A stretch of 64,000 nt of DNA from Mycobacterium malmoense (GCF_019645855.1 NZ_CP080999.1:2666001-2730000); one strand, 5' to 3'; shown: positions 35,000-44,244, numbered from the stretch's first letter. The notes: generated by a model from the sequence alone, not told the origin. Numbers and translations are program-made.

Positions 35000-36052
35000 C
35001 TATGTGTCGCGCACGGCGCCGACCAAGTCCTCGACCAGGTCTTCCATCGCCACCATCGCGATCACACCGCCATCACCGTCACCGTTGCTGTCGGTCACCA
35101 GCGCCAGATGGCTGTTGCTGCGGCGCATCCGCGACAGGGCGTCGGCCAGCGGCAGCGAGTTGGGAACCCGCGGCAGCGGTCGCACCAGCCCCGGGTCGAT
35201 CACCGTCTCGGGGTCGTCGCCGAGCGTCAACACGTCCTTGATGTGCAGGTAGCCGACGAATTTGCCGTCGAGATCCGCGACGGGAAACCGGGAGTAGCCG
35301 GTCTGGGCCAGGGCCTGTTCGACCGCGCGGAGCGTCGGCCCCGACCCCGCCGCGGCCACCGGTACCGCACGCACGTCGGCGAGCGGAACTGCGACGTCGC
35401 CGACGACCCGGGTGCGGATTTGCAGCGCCCGGGTCAGCCTGCTGTGCTCCTCGCGATCCAGCAGGCCTTCCGACACCGATTCGGCGATCATCTCGCTCAG
35501 CTCGGCGGTGGAGACGGTTACGTCGAGTTCCTCCTTGGGCTGGACCCGCAGCGCACGCAGCACCAGGTTGGCGCATTGGTTGTAGAACACGATGAACGGC
35601 CGCGCCGCGCGCACATAGACCAGATAGGGCGGCACCAGCAGCATCGCCGTGCGCTCGGGGCCGGCCAGCGCGATGTTCTTCGGCACCATCTCGCCCAGCA
35701 GCACATGCAGCGTCACCACGATCGCCAGCGCGACCGCGAACGACAGCGTGCGCAGCAGCGCCGGGTGCATACCGGTCAGCCCAAGCGTCGTCCGCAGCAG
35801 GTGGGCGACCGCCGACTCGCCGATCCGGCCGAGCAGCAGCGACGCGACCGTCACGCCCAACTGGGCGCCGGCCAGCATGGACGGGAGCTGCTCACCGGCG
35901 CGGATGACCGTGACGGCCCTCGCCTTACCCTGCTCGGCCAGCGCTTGCAGGCGATCGCGCCGGGCCGAGATCAGCGAGAATTCCGCGCCGACGAAGAAAG
36001 CGTTGACCCCGATCAGCGCGATCGCCAGCAGGATTCCCAGGGTGTCGTTCAT
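35000..36052 (-). CDS. CNNM/CorB-type membrane protein with CBS domains (Rv1841c)
   Basis: 350 residues. The N-terminal DUF21 domain has about four helices (LLAIALIGVNAFFVGAEFSL to VHVLLGEMVPKNIAL), with the conserved GEMVPK loop. A CBS pair follows (about 205-345), and the protein ends after it, so it lacks the CorC/HlyC domain of its neighbour. CNNM/CorB proteins are Na+-coupled Mg2+ exporters or regulators. It overlaps the upstream gene's stop by ATGA (36049-36052), so the two are translated together and may form a heteromer. Confidence 0.9.
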   Translation of the reverse strand: MNDTLGILLAIALIGVNAFFVGAEFSLISARRDRLQALAEQGKARAVTVIRAGEQLPSMLAGAQLGVTVASLLLGRIGESAVAHLLRTTLGLTGMHPALLRTLSFAVALAIVVTLHVLLGEMVPKNIALAGPERTAMLLVPPYLVYVRAARPFIVFYNQCANLVLRALRVQPKEELDVTVSTAELSEMIAESVSEGLLDREEHSRLTRALQIRTRVVGDVAVPLADVRAVPVAAAGSGPTLRAVEQALAQTGYSRFPVADLDGKFVGYLHIKDVLTLGDDPETVIDPGLVRPLPRVPNSLPLADALSRMRRSNSHLALVTDSNGDGDGGVIAMVAMEDLVEDLVGAVRDT

Positions 36053-37419
36053 CGGTGGTCCCGCGGCGCGGCCGTTTCGGGGTGACCGCCCAGTTCTTTC
36101 AGCTCGAGCACGTCGATCCGGTGACCGTCCATCCGGACCACCGTCGCCCGCCAGCGCGCGGAGGTGTCCGGCAGGCCGTCCGGGTCCAGCGCGGTCAGCT
36201 CCACCGTCTCCCCGGCCACCGGGATGTGGCCGAGCTCGCGGAGCACCAGGCCGCCGATCGTCTCGTATGGCCCTTCGGGGGCTCGATAGCCGGTGGCGGC
36301 GGCCACCTCGTCGATGCGCAGCAGGCCCGATACCCGCCAGCCGCCGCCGTCCGCCACCACGTCCGGGGTGGCGTCGTCGTGTTCGTCGCGGACGTCGCCC
36401 ACGATCTCTTCGATCAGGTCCTCGACGGTCACCATGCCCGCGGTGCCGCCGTACTCGTCGACGACCATCGCGGTTTGCAGGCTGTTGGCGCGGATCTCGG
36501 CCATCACCGCATCGCCGTCCAGCGTCGAGGGCACCACCGGAACGGGTTGTGCGACCGTGGTCAGCAGCGTGCGGGGGCGATCGGCCGCCGGGATCCCGAA
36601 CACCTGCTTGACGTGCACAATGCCGACGGTCTCGTCGAGATCACCGTCGACCACCGGGAAACGGGAGAAACCGGACTCGGCGGCCGCGGCGACCAGGTCG
36701 GCAATGGTGTCGTCGGTCTGCAGCGCCACGATCTTGGACCTCGGCGTCATCAGTTCCTCGGCGGTCAGGGCGCCGAACTGCAACGATCGCCGCACCAGGG
36801 CCGCGGTGGCAGCGTCCAGGGTGCCGCTGCGCGCCGAGGTGCGCACCAGCGACAGCAGTTCCTGCGGTGACCGGGCCGACCGCAGCTCCTCGGCGGGCTC
36901 GATGCCCAGTTCGCGGACGATCCAGTTGGCCGCGCCGTTGGTCAGGCGGATCGCCGGCGTGAAGAGCACCGAGAACAGCAGCTGCGCCCCGGCGACCGCG
37001 CGGGCGGTGGCCAGCGGGCGCGCCACCGCGAGATATTTCGGCACCAGCTCGCCGAACACCATCGACACCGACGTCACGATCACCAGCGCGAGGAACGCCA
37101 TGATCGCATCGCCCGCCGGGTCGGACATCCCGAGCGCGTCCAACCACGGATGCGGCAGGTTGGCCGTCATCGGTTCGGTCAGGTAGCCGATCACCAGGGT
37201 GGTGGTGGAGATGCCCAATTGAGCGCCCGAGAGCTGAAACGACAGCCTGCGTTGGGCGCGCAGGATGAAGCGGTCGCGGCGCCCGCCGCGGCGGGCGTTG
37301 GCCTCGACGATGCTGCGGTCCAGGGCGGTCAGCGAGAATTCGGCGGCGACGAAGACCGCGTTGCCGAACATGAGCAGCGCGATGGCCAGCACGCTGATCA
37401 CGGTGACGGTGACGTTCAT
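36049..37419 (-). CDS. CNNM/CorC-type membrane protein with CBS pair and CorC/HlyC domain (Rv1842c)
   Basis: 456 residues: DUF21 membrane domain (about 1-190, conserved GELVPKYLAV), CBS pair (about 205-335, with the VVDEYGGTAGMVTVEDLIEEIVGD block), and a C-terminal CorC/HlyC transporter-associated domain. It is the upstream partner of the shorter paralogue, overlapping by four bases. A magnesium or other divalent-ion role is inferred from the family, and mgtC is in the same window though far away. ATG start at 37419. Confidence 0.92.
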   Translation of the reverse strand: MNVTVTVISVLAIALLMFGNAVFVAAEFSLTALDRSIVEANARRGGRRDRFILRAQRRLSFQLSGAQLGISTTTLVIGYLTEPMTANLPHPWLDALGMSDPAGDAIMAFLALVIVTSVSMVFGELVPKYLAVARPLATARAVAGAQLLFSVLFTPAIRLTNGAANWIVRELGIEPAEELRSARSPQELLSLVRTSARSGTLDAATAALVRRSLQFGALTAEELMTPRSKIVALQTDDTIADLVAAAAESGFSRFPVVDGDLDETVGIVHVKQVFGIPAADRPRTLLTTVAQPVPVVPSTLDGDAVMAEIRANSLQTAMVVDEYGGTAGMVTVEDLIEEIVGDVRDEHDDATPDVVADGGGWRVSGLLRIDEVAAATGYRAPEGPYETIGGLVLRELGHIPVAGETVELTALDPDGLPDTSARWRATVVRMDGHRIDVLELKELGGHPETAAPRDHR

Positions 37420-37635
37420 GGGTCACCCCGCCGCGGGGCCGATCGCGACGGCCGCCTCGCTGGAGGAGGCTCCGCATCGGGCGGCACGTCGATCCTTTCG
37501 CTGCCTGGGTACCGGAGCGGACGCGGTTGCTTCCGTCTTTGCTGCCCTATGGTATCGCCGGCTTGTCGCCGCCGGATCAACGACCGCTTCGGTCCACAAA
37601 GGCCGGGAAACGCCCGGCGGCCGGCCGCGCACGAG

Positions 37636-37654
37636 TATGGCTTGCCTAACCTTA
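37636..37654. promoter_or_regulatory. candidate IdeR box upstream of mbtK
   Basis: The 19 bases match the IdeR consensus (TTAGGTTAGGCTAACCTAA) at 13 positions, with the right half (GCCTAACCTTA) almost intact. It ends 30 bases before the mbtK ATG. IdeR with iron represses siderophore genes, so mbtK should be induced by iron starvation. Confidence 0.65.
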
Positions 37655-37684
37655 CTCCTGGGGCTCCGGTAGGCTTTGCGAACT

Positions 37685-38308
37685 ATGGGCGAAGCCTCAT
37701 CCAAGACCTCGTCGATGCCCGTCCTTCCGCGCGAGCGCTTCGATCTGCCCGACGCGATACGACATGTCGCCCGGCCGCCGGCCCCCTCGCTCGATCCGCC
37801 CTATGGGTTGCGCATCGCCGAGCCTTCGGACGCGGAGATGGTGTCCGAGTGGATGAACCGTCCGCACCTGGCGACGGCCTGGGAATACGACTGGCCGCCG
37901 GCGCGATGGCAGCAGCACCTGGGCGCGCAACTCGACGGAACCTATTCGCTGCCGCTTATCGGGAGCATGCGCGGGGTGGATCGCGCCTACCTCGAATTAT
38001 ATTGGAGCGCAAAGGATTTGATTTCCCGCCATTATGATGCCGACCCCTACGACCTGGGGCTGCACGCGGCCATCGCCGACGCGCGCCTGGTTAACCGGGG
38101 CTTCGGCCCGCTGCTGTTGCCGCGGATCGTGGCCAGCGTGTTCTCCGTGGAGCCGCGGTGCGGCCGGATCATGTTCGACCCCGATCACCGCAACACCGCC
38201 GCCCGCCGGCTCTGCGAGTACGTCGGATGCAAGTTCTTCGGCGAGCACGACGCACCCAACCGGCGGATGGCGCTTTACGCGTTCGAGCGTCCGATCAGCG
38301 TCGCGTAG
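37685..38308 (+). CDS. mbtK: mycobactin lysine-side-chain N-acyltransferase (GNAT family)
   Basis: 207 residues from the ATG at 37685; a TTG three codons upstream is possible. The GNAT/RhbC-like fold is recognisable by WMNRPHLATAWEYDWP, the conserved LELYWSAKDLI, and the acyl-CoA/ACP-binding segment (GFGPLLLPRIVASVF) with DPDHRN near the C-terminus. MbtK (Rv1347c) transfers a long acyl chain from MbtL to the epsilon-amino group of the mycobactin lysine. An IdeR box lies upstream. The 3' end overlaps the convergent mbtN by 34 bases. Confidence 0.93.
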   Translation: MGEASSKTSSMPVLPRERFDLPDAIRHVARPPAPSLDPPYGLRIAEPSDAEMVSEWMNRPHLATAWEYDWPPARWQQHLGAQLDGTYSLPLIGSMRGVDRAYLELYWSAKDLISRHYDADPYDLGLHAAIADARLVNRGFGPLLLPRIVASVFSVEPRCGRIMFDPDHRNTAARRLCEYVGCKFFGEHDAPNRRMALYAFERPISVA

Positions 38309-39459
38309 CCGTCGTGGTCGGGTGTCATTCCGGCGGCCACTAATTCCCACAGGACCTCGTCGGTGCCGCCGCCGACGCGGGCGAGTTTCATGTCGCGCCA
38401 CCACCTGCCCAGCGGCGTTTCGTCGACGAGGTAGCCCGACCCGCCGAAGATGTGCATGCACTCGGAGATCACTTCTTCGCCCAGCCGCGCCGCGGTCACC
38501 TTGACCCCGGCCGCCACGCGCAGATCCAGCCGCCCCTGGGCCGCGATCCCGTGCAGGGCGTGCCGCAGCAGGTCGACGCGGGCCTGCAGGTCGGCCATGC
38601 GCAGCCGCAACGCCTGGTGCTCGAACAGTGTGCTGCCGAACTGGCGTCGAACCATCATGCGGGCCAAGGTGATTCCGATCGCGCGCTGGCATGACGCCGC
38701 GATCTGCCCGGCGATCGACATCCGCTCGTGCGCCAGGCCCCAGCTGATGGCGGCCAGCCCGGTGCCGGCCCGGGCGACCAGCGCGTCGGCCGGCACCCAG
38801 GTGTCGATATGCACCGCGGCGGTGTCCAGCGGCGCCGCACCCACCTTGTTGTAGGACGGCTGCACGCTGACCTGGGCGGTCGGCACGGCTATCACCGCGA
38901 CGTTGCCGTGCCTGCTGGACGGGTCGTGGTCGACGCTGCGCGCCACGACCATGATGTGGTCGGCGATGGGGGAAAGCGACACAAACTTTTTGATCCCCCG
39001 CACGTCGAAACCGCCGTCGCGGGAACGGATCTCAGTTTCGACGATCTGCAGATCGGATCCGCCCGATTCCTCCGAGGCCCCGATGCACAGCACCGCGTCG
39101 CCGCGGATCGCCCGCTCGCAGATGTCCTTGAGGTAGTCCGACTTGCCGAACCGGCGCAGGATGGCGATCGCTGAGTCGTGCAGGCTGACGCCCACACCGA
39201 TGCCAGCCGAAGCCAGCCGACCCAGCGCGAAAGCGAGTTCGATCAGCTTGGCGACGTCGGGGAGCGGACCCGTCGACCATTTCTCGCTGAAGACGCCGCA
39301 GGCCCCCAGGTGTTCGATCAGTTCTCGCGGAAAGCGTTGCCGTGCTTCGGCTTCGGCCGTCCACTCCAACACCCGCGCGTTGAAGGCGTCGGAGAGCCGG
39401 GCGCGGTAGCCGTCGAGGCCGGTTTCGGATGCCCCCGATGTCTCGGTTGTCGTCGTCAT
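38275..39459 (-). CDS. mbtN: mycobactin acyl-ACP dehydrogenase
   Basis: 394 residues, acyl-CoA dehydrogenase fold with FAD. Visible blocks are CIGASEESGGSDL and FVSLSPIADHIMVVAR in the middle domain and QLFGSTLFEHQALRLRMADL-like and IFGGSGYLVDETPLGRWWRDMKL segments in the C-terminal domain. MbtN (FadE14, Rv1346) introduces the cis double bond next to the carbonyl of the mycobactin acyl chain while it is carried on MbtL. It is the last gene of the mbtL-mbtM-mbtN operon, one base from mbtM, and its end overlaps mbtK convergently. Confidence 0.93.
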   Translation of the reverse strand: MTTTTETSGASETGLDGYRARLSDAFNARVLEWTAEAEARQRFPRELIEHLGACGVFSEKWSTGPLPDVAKLIELAFALGRLASAGIGVGVSLHDSAIAILRRFGKSDYLKDICERAIRGDAVLCIGASEESGGSDLQIVETEIRSRDGGFDVRGIKKFVSLSPIADHIMVVARSVDHDPSSRHGNVAVIAVPTAQVSVQPSYNKVGAAPLDTAAVHIDTWVPADALVARAGTGLAAISWGLAHERMSIAGQIAASCQRAIGITLARMMVRRQFGSTLFEHQALRLRMADLQARVDLLRHALHGIAAQGRLDLRVAAGVKVTAARLGEEVISECMHIFGGSGYLVDETPLGRWWRDMKLARVGGGTDEVLWELVAAGMTPDHDGYATLIGRSNA

Positions 39460-39460
39460 T

Positions 39461-41023
39461 TCAGTCCACCGCCTCCAACGAACGCCGCACGTCCAGGCGG
39501 CGTAATTTGCCCGACGAGGTCCGGGGTAACGACCCCGGTGACATGAAGACGACGTCGGATGGGACGACGCCGCACACGGATGCGACGCGCTGGATCACTT
39601 CGGCGCGGGCGGCCGCCCGATCCGGCCCCCGGAATTCGGCGGCGACGACCAGGCCGGGCCGCGCGGAACGTTCGCCGGTCGCCAACGCGACCACGGCGCC
39701 CTCCCGCACCCCGCGGACTTGAGCCGCGACCAGTTCGATCTCCGTCGGAAAGATGTTGCGACCCGCGATCGAGATGACTTCCTTCGCCCGCCCGCAGACC
39801 ACGAGGCCCCCGTCGCCGAGGTAGCCCAGGTCGCCGGTCGGGAACCAGCCGTCCCGGGCGATGGATTGACCGCCCAGGTAGCCGTCCATCATCGACGCAC
39901 CGCGAATCTCGATCTCACCGATCCCGGTCTCCGCGTCCCGCCCGTCGGGCGAGATCCGGATTTCGGTGCCGCGGATCGGGTCGCCCAGGACCGCGCGCCG
40001 GTGCGGGCCGGTTTCGTCGGTGACGCGGTCGAAGCGCAGCCCGGTGCCCGGCGCCGGAACGGTGACGGCGCACGTCGACTCGGCAAGCCCGTAGGACGGT
40101 GTCATGGCCCCGGCGTCGAATCCGAACGGCGCCATCGCTTCCGCGAACCGCTCGAGCCCGTCGCAGTCGATCGGCTCGCCGCCGTTGATCGCGACCCGTA
40201 GGTTGCCGAGGTCGACGTCGGACACGCGGCGCGCGTATTTACCGAGGATGTTGTAGGCGAAGTTGGGCGCCGCGGTGATCGTCGCCCGGCTTTCCGAGAG
40301 CCACCCCAACCACCGGAACGGCGATGCGGCGAACGCGGCGGTCGGAGCCAGCCATATCGGCAGCCCGGCCAAGGCCGCCGAGACCAAAAACGTCAGTCCC
40401 ATGTCGTGGTACAGCGGCAGCCAGGAGCAGCCGACGTCGGCCGAGGTGCCCACGGCCAGCCGCTGGTTGAGCCCTTGCGCATTGGCCAGCACCGCGGCGG
40501 GTGAGAGCATGGCGGTTTTGGGCGCGCCCGTGGATCCCGCGGTGCCCTGCAGGACCGCGGGACGGTCGCTTGCGACGGGCAAATCCGGTGTCGAGCGTTG
40601 CGGGCGCGCCGCCGCGGCGAGGCTTTCCATCGCGACGCCGGCCGGTTCGAGCGACCGCAGTCCCTCGAGCGGCGCACCCTGGCCCAGAACGGTCCGCACC
40701 CCGATCCCGGCGAAACGGCTCGCCGTCGCCTCGGCCCACTGCTGTCCCTCGGCGCCGCGCACCGGTCCAGGCAAGATCGACACGCTCACCCCGGCGAGCC
40801 ATGCCCCCAGGATCGCGGCGACGAACTCGACCGTCGGCTCGCCGACGAGCCCGACCGCGGCGGGCTGGTCGTGATCAAGCAGCCAGGCGGCCACGTTCTC
40901 GGCCAGCCCCTGCACCTCGGGCCAGGGATGGTGGCGCCACTCCCCGGCCTCGCGGTCGAGGACGACCAGGTCGCCGGTGCCGGTCCGCATCGACCGCGTG
41001 AGCGCCGCGGCAAGCTCAGCCAT
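39461..41023 (-). CDS. mbtM: mycobactin fatty-acid-AMP ligase
   Basis: 520 residues, AMP-forming acyl-activating enzyme. The P-loop-like motif is QGTAGSTGAPKTAML (about 159), with further blocks GYLGDGGLVVCGRAKEVIS and a C-terminal lysine region (LPRTSSGKLRRLDV). MbtM (FadD33, Rv1345) activates the fatty acid as acyl-AMP and loads it onto MbtL. It overlaps mbtL by 8 bases, showing tight coupling. Confidence 0.93.
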   Translation of the reverse strand: MAELAAALTRSMRTGTGDLVVLDREAGEWRHHPWPEVQGLAENVAAWLLDHDQPAAVGLVGEPTVEFVAAILGAWLAGVSVSILPGPVRGAEGQQWAEATASRFAGIGVRTVLGQGAPLEGLRSLEPAGVAMESLAAAARPQRSTPDLPVASDRPAVLQGTAGSTGAPKTAMLSPAAVLANAQGLNQRLAVGTSADVGCSWLPLYHDMGLTFLVSAALAGLPIWLAPTAAFAASPFRWLGWLSESRATITAAPNFAYNILGKYARRVSDVDLGNLRVAINGGEPIDCDGLERFAEAMAPFGFDAGAMTPSYGLAESTCAVTVPAPGTGLRFDRVTDETGPHRRAVLGDPIRGTEIRISPDGRDAETGIGEIEIRGASMMDGYLGGQSIARDGWFPTGDLGYLGDGGLVVCGRAKEVISIAGRNIFPTEIELVAAQVRGVREGAVVALATGERSARPGLVVAAEFRGPDRAAARAEVIQRVASVCGVVPSDVVFMSPGSLPRTSSGKLRRLDVRRSLEAVD

Positions 41024-41288
41024 CGCAGTACTTCGCGGCGATCGCGGTTTCCAGGTCCCCGACCGTGTCGCAGGTCAGGAGTTCCTCCTCGGACAGCGTG
41101 ACCCCGAGCCGCTCTTCGATGGCCACCATGCCGACCGCAAAGGCCACGGAATCCAGCCCGACATCGTCAACCAGCCTGGCGTCGTGGGTCACTCGGGCCA
41201 TGTCGACGTTGAGGTCGTCGCGCAAGATGCTCCGCAACACGGTGCTGACGGTGGACTGCGAGGAGGTCATGGCGACATACGTTAGCAT
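41016..41288 (-). CDS. mbtL: mycobactin acyl carrier protein
   Basis: 90 residues. The phosphopantetheine site is in VGLDSVAFAVGM (Ser at about residue 51), with the helix-rich acyl carrier fold and acidic C-terminus. MbtL (Rv1344) carries the acyl chain during its activation (MbtM), desaturation (MbtN) and transfer (MbtK). It is the first gene of the minus-strand mbt-2 operon and has an IdeR box immediately upstream. Confidence 0.92.
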   Translation of the reverse strand: MLTYVAMTSSQSTVSTVLRSILRDDLNVDMARVTHDARLVDDVGLDSVAFAVGMVAIEERLGVTLSEEELLTCDTVGDLETAIAAKYCDG

Positions 41289-41292
41289 TTAC

Positions 41293-41311
41293 TTAGGCAA
41301 GGCTAGCCTAG
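41293..41311. promoter_or_regulatory. IdeR box upstream of mbtL
   Basis: TTAGGCAAGGCTAGCCTAG matches the IdeR consensus at 15 of 19 positions and lies five bases upstream of the mbtL start, in the 27-base gap to guaB1. Iron-loaded IdeR here would shut off mbtLMN. The box touches the 3' end of guaB1 but should not affect its transcription, which comes from the other side. Confidence 0.8.
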
Positions 41312-41315
41312 TCGC

Positions 41316-42764
41316 TTACCAACCCAGGGGTAGCGGATGCCCCTCGGCGAAGCCCGCCGCCGACTGCACGCCGATCACGGCCCGCTCGTGCAGCTCCGCC
41401 AGGTTCGAGGCGCCGACGTAGGTGCAGGTGCTGCGCACGCCGGAGATGATGTGATCGATCAGGTCCTCGACACCGCCGCGGTCGGGGTCCAGGCCCATCC
41501 GCGCCGTCGAGATGCCCTCCTCGAACAACGCCTTGCGGGCCCGGTCGAACGCGGTGTCGGCGCCGGTGCGGGCCACCACCGCGCGCTTGGACGCCATGCC
41601 GTAGCTCTCCTTGTAGGGCTGGTCGTCGCGGTCGCGCATCAGGTCCCCGGGCGACTCGTAGGTGCCGGCGAACCACGACCCGATCATCACGTTCGACGCC
41701 CCAGCGGCCAGCGCCAGCGCCACGTCCCGCGGGTGCCGGACCCCGCCGTCGGCCCACACGTACCCCCCGAGTTCCCTTGCGGCAAAAGCGCATTCGACCA
41801 CAGCGGAGAATTGCGGGCGACCGACACCGGTCATCATCCGGGTGGTACACATCGCGCCCGGCCCGACACCGACCTTGACGATGGTCGCCCCAGCGCCGAG
41901 CAGATCCCGGGTGCCCTCCGCCGACACCACGTTGCCGGCTGCCAGCGGCACATCCAGGCCCAGCCCGGAGACCACCTCTGCGACCACCTTGATCGCATCC
42001 AGCGTCTTGACCTGATGCCCGTGGGCCGTGTCGATGACCAGCACGTCGACGCCGGCCTCGGCCAGGGACCGGGCCCTGGCCCCCACCTCGCCGTTGATGC
42101 CGACGGCCGCACCGACGCGCAGCCGCCCGCGTGCGTCGGTGGCCGGGGTGTACAGACCCGCCCGGATCGCCCCGGTGCGGGTGAGCACCCCCGCCAGCGT
42201 GCCGTCCGCGTTGGTCACCACCGCGACGCCGATCGGCGCGTGCTCGAGCAGGTCGAAGACCTTGCGCGGCTCGGCGCCCACCGGGGCGGTGACGAAGTCA
42301 CGCACGGCGACGTCGCGCACCCTGGTGAAGCGGTCCACGCCGAAGCAGGACGATTCGCTCACCAAACCGATGGGGCGGCCCTCGAAGGCCACGACGGCGA
42401 CGCCGTGCGCGCGCTTGTGGATCAGCGCGGTCGCGTCGGACACCGAATCGTCTGGCCCCAGCACCACCGGGGTGTCGAGAACCAGGTCGCGGCTCTTGAC
42501 GAACTCCACCGTCTGCCGCACCGCCGTGATCGGAAGATCCTGCGGGAGGATCACGATGCCCCCGCGCCGGGCCACCGTCTCGGCCATCCGCCGGCCGGCC
42601 ACCGCGGTCATGTTGGCGACCACGACCGGAATGGTGGTGCCCGAGCCGTCGGCGGTGGACAGGTCGACGTCGAACCGCGACGCGACCTCCGAGCGGTTCG
42701 GCAGGATGAAAACGTCGCTGTAGGTCAGGTCGTATCCGGGTCTATGCCCATCCAGAAACCTCAA
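41316..42764 (-). CDS. guaB1: IMPDH/GMP reductase family protein GuaB1 with CBS domains
   Basis: 482 residues. TIM-barrel of the IMPDH/GMPR family with CBS pair inserted (about 95-205). The active-site loop reads KVGVGPGAMCTTRMMTGVG (Cys about residue 303). The CTTR-x2-TGVG pattern is that of GMP reductases, unlike the SICITQ-type loop of IMP dehydrogenases, which supports a GMP reductase role for this misnamed enzyme. It would convert GMP to IMP with NADPH. The start is a TTG (MRFLDGH, matching Rv1843c). It follows gnd1 in the same direction after 13 bases; gnd1 makes NADPH. Confidence 0.93.
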   Translation of the reverse strand: MRFLDGHRPGYDLTYSDVFILPNRSEVASRFDVDLSTADGSGTTIPVVVANMTAVAGRRMAETVARRGGIVILPQDLPITAVRQTVEFVKSRDLVLDTPVVLGPDDSVSDATALIHKRAHGVAVVAFEGRPIGLVSESSCFGVDRFTRVRDVAVRDFVTAPVGAEPRKVFDLLEHAPIGVAVVTNADGTLAGVLTRTGAIRAGLYTPATDARGRLRVGAAVGINGEVGARARSLAEAGVDVLVIDTAHGHQVKTLDAIKVVAEVVSGLGLDVPLAAGNVVSAEGTRDLLGAGATIVKVGVGPGAMCTTRMMTGVGRPQFSAVVECAFAARELGGYVWADGGVRHPRDVALALAAGASNVMIGSWFAGTYESPGDLMRDRDDQPYKESYGMASKRAVVARTGADTAFDRARKALFEEGISTARMGLDPDRGGVEDLIDHIISGVRSTCTYVGASNLAELHERAVIGVQSAAGFAEGHPLPLGW

Positions 42765-42777
42765 TGGTGTGTCCTTG

Positions 42778-44244
42778 CTAGACGGGCACTTCGGTGCGGT
42801 CTCCGCTCCACAGGGTGTGGAAGCGCTTGTCCGGGTCGTCGTCGATGCGGCCGTACGTGTGCGCGCCGAAGAAGTCGCGCAGCCCCTGGGTGAGCGCCGC
42901 GGGCAGCCGCTCGGTGCGCAGCGCGTCGTAGTAGGACAGCGCCGAGGAGAAGCCCGGGATGGGGATGCCCAACTCGGTGGCGGTCACGACGACGCGGCGC
43001 CAGCCGTCGATCGCGGCCTCGATCGCGCTGCGGAAGTAGGGCGCGACGATCAGCGTCGGCAGGTTCGGGTCGTCGTCGAACGCCTCCTTGATGCGGTTGA
43101 GGAACTTCGCCCGGATGATGCAGCCACCGCGCCAGATGGTGGCCAGGTCGCCCGGCGTGATGCCCCAGTCGTATTCGGCGCTGCCCGCCTGGATCTGGTT
43201 GAAGCCCTGCGCATAGGCGATGATCTTCGACGCGTACAGGGCCTGCCGGACGTCCTCGGTGAATTGCTTTGCGTCGGTGGGTTTTTCACCCAGGTCACCG
43301 GAGGCCAGCCCGGTGGTGGCCCTGCGCTGGGCCACCGAACCCGACAGCGCGCGGGCGAACACCGCCTCGGCGATGCCGGTGACCGGCACCCCGAGGTCCA
43401 GCGCCGACTTCACCGTCCAGCGGCCGGTGCCCTTCTGCTCGGCCTCGTCGAGGATGACGTCGACGAGCGGCTTTCCGGTCTTGGCGTCCTTTTGGCGCAG
43501 CACCTGGGCGGTGATCTCGACCAGGAAGCTGTCCAGGTCACCCTTGTTCCACTCGTCGAACACGTCGGCGATCTCGTCGGCGGTCTTGCCCAGCCCGTCG
43601 CGCAGCAGCTGGTAGGCCTCGCCGATGAGCTGCATGTCGGAGTACTCGATGCCGTTGTGCACCATCTTGACGAAGTGGCCGGCGCCGTCGGGGCCGATGT
43701 GGGTGCAGCACGGCACCCCGTCGACGTGCGCGGAGATCTCCTCGAGCAGCGGGCCCAGCGATTTGTAGGACTCGGCCGGGCCGCCCGGCATGATCGACGG
43801 CCCGTTGAGCGCGCCCTCCTCGCCGCCGGAAATGCCGGCGCCGACAAAGTGCAGGCCGCGCTCGCGCATCGCCTTCTCGCGCCGGATGGTGTCGGTGTAG
43901 AGGGCGTTGCCGCCGTCGATGATGATGTCGCCTTTTTCCATGGCGTCGGCGAGCTCGTTGATGACGGCGTCGGTGGGGTCGCCGGCCTTGACCATGATCA
44001 GCACGCGCCGCGGCTTCTCTAGCGCATCCAGGAATTCCGCGATGGTCTCCGATCGCACGAACTTGCCCTCGTCGCCGTGCTCTTTGAGCAGCGCGTCGGT
44101 CTTGGCGATCGACCGGTTGTGCAGCGCCACCGTGTAGCCGTGCCGGGCGAAATTGCGGGCGATGTTCGAACCCATCACGGCCAGGCCGGTGACGCCGATC
44201 TGCGCGCTGGCAGTCTTCGAATCCTTGAGATCCGAGGTACTCAT
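42778..44244 (-). CDS. gnd1: 6-phosphogluconate dehydrogenase (decarboxylating)
   Basis: 488 residues. N-terminal Rossmann fold (GVTGLAVMGSNIARNFARHG, with an Asn-Arg-Ser sequence favouring NADP), then the substrate-binding ISGGEEGA and the catalytic KMVHNGIEYSDMQLI block with Lys, and a C-terminal helical domain (GTGRWTVKSAL). It converts 6-phosphogluconate to ribulose 5-phosphate and CO2 in the pentose phosphate pathway. It corresponds to Rv1844c and precedes guaB1 by 13 bases. Confidence 0.95.
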   Translation of the reverse strand: MSTSDLKDSKTASAQIGVTGLAVMGSNIARNFARHGYTVALHNRSIAKTDALLKEHGDEGKFVRSETIAEFLDALEKPRRVLIMVKAGDPTDAVINELADAMEKGDIIIDGGNALYTDTIRREKAMRERGLHFVGAGISGGEEGALNGPSIMPGGPAESYKSLGPLLEEISAHVDGVPCCTHIGPDGAGHFVKMVHNGIEYSDMQLIGEAYQLLRDGLGKTADEIADVFDEWNKGDLDSFLVEITAQVLRQKDAKTGKPLVDVILDEAEQKGTGRWTVKSALDLGVPVTGIAEAVFARALSGSVAQRRATTGLASGDLGEKPTDAKQFTEDVRQALYASKIIAYAQGFNQIQAGSAEYDWGITPGDLATIWRGGCIIRAKFLNRIKEAFDDDPNLPTLIVAPYFRSAIEAAIDGWRRVVVTATELGIPIPGFSSALSYYDALRTERLPAALTQGLRDFFGAHTYGRIDDDPDKRFHTLWSGDRTEVPV

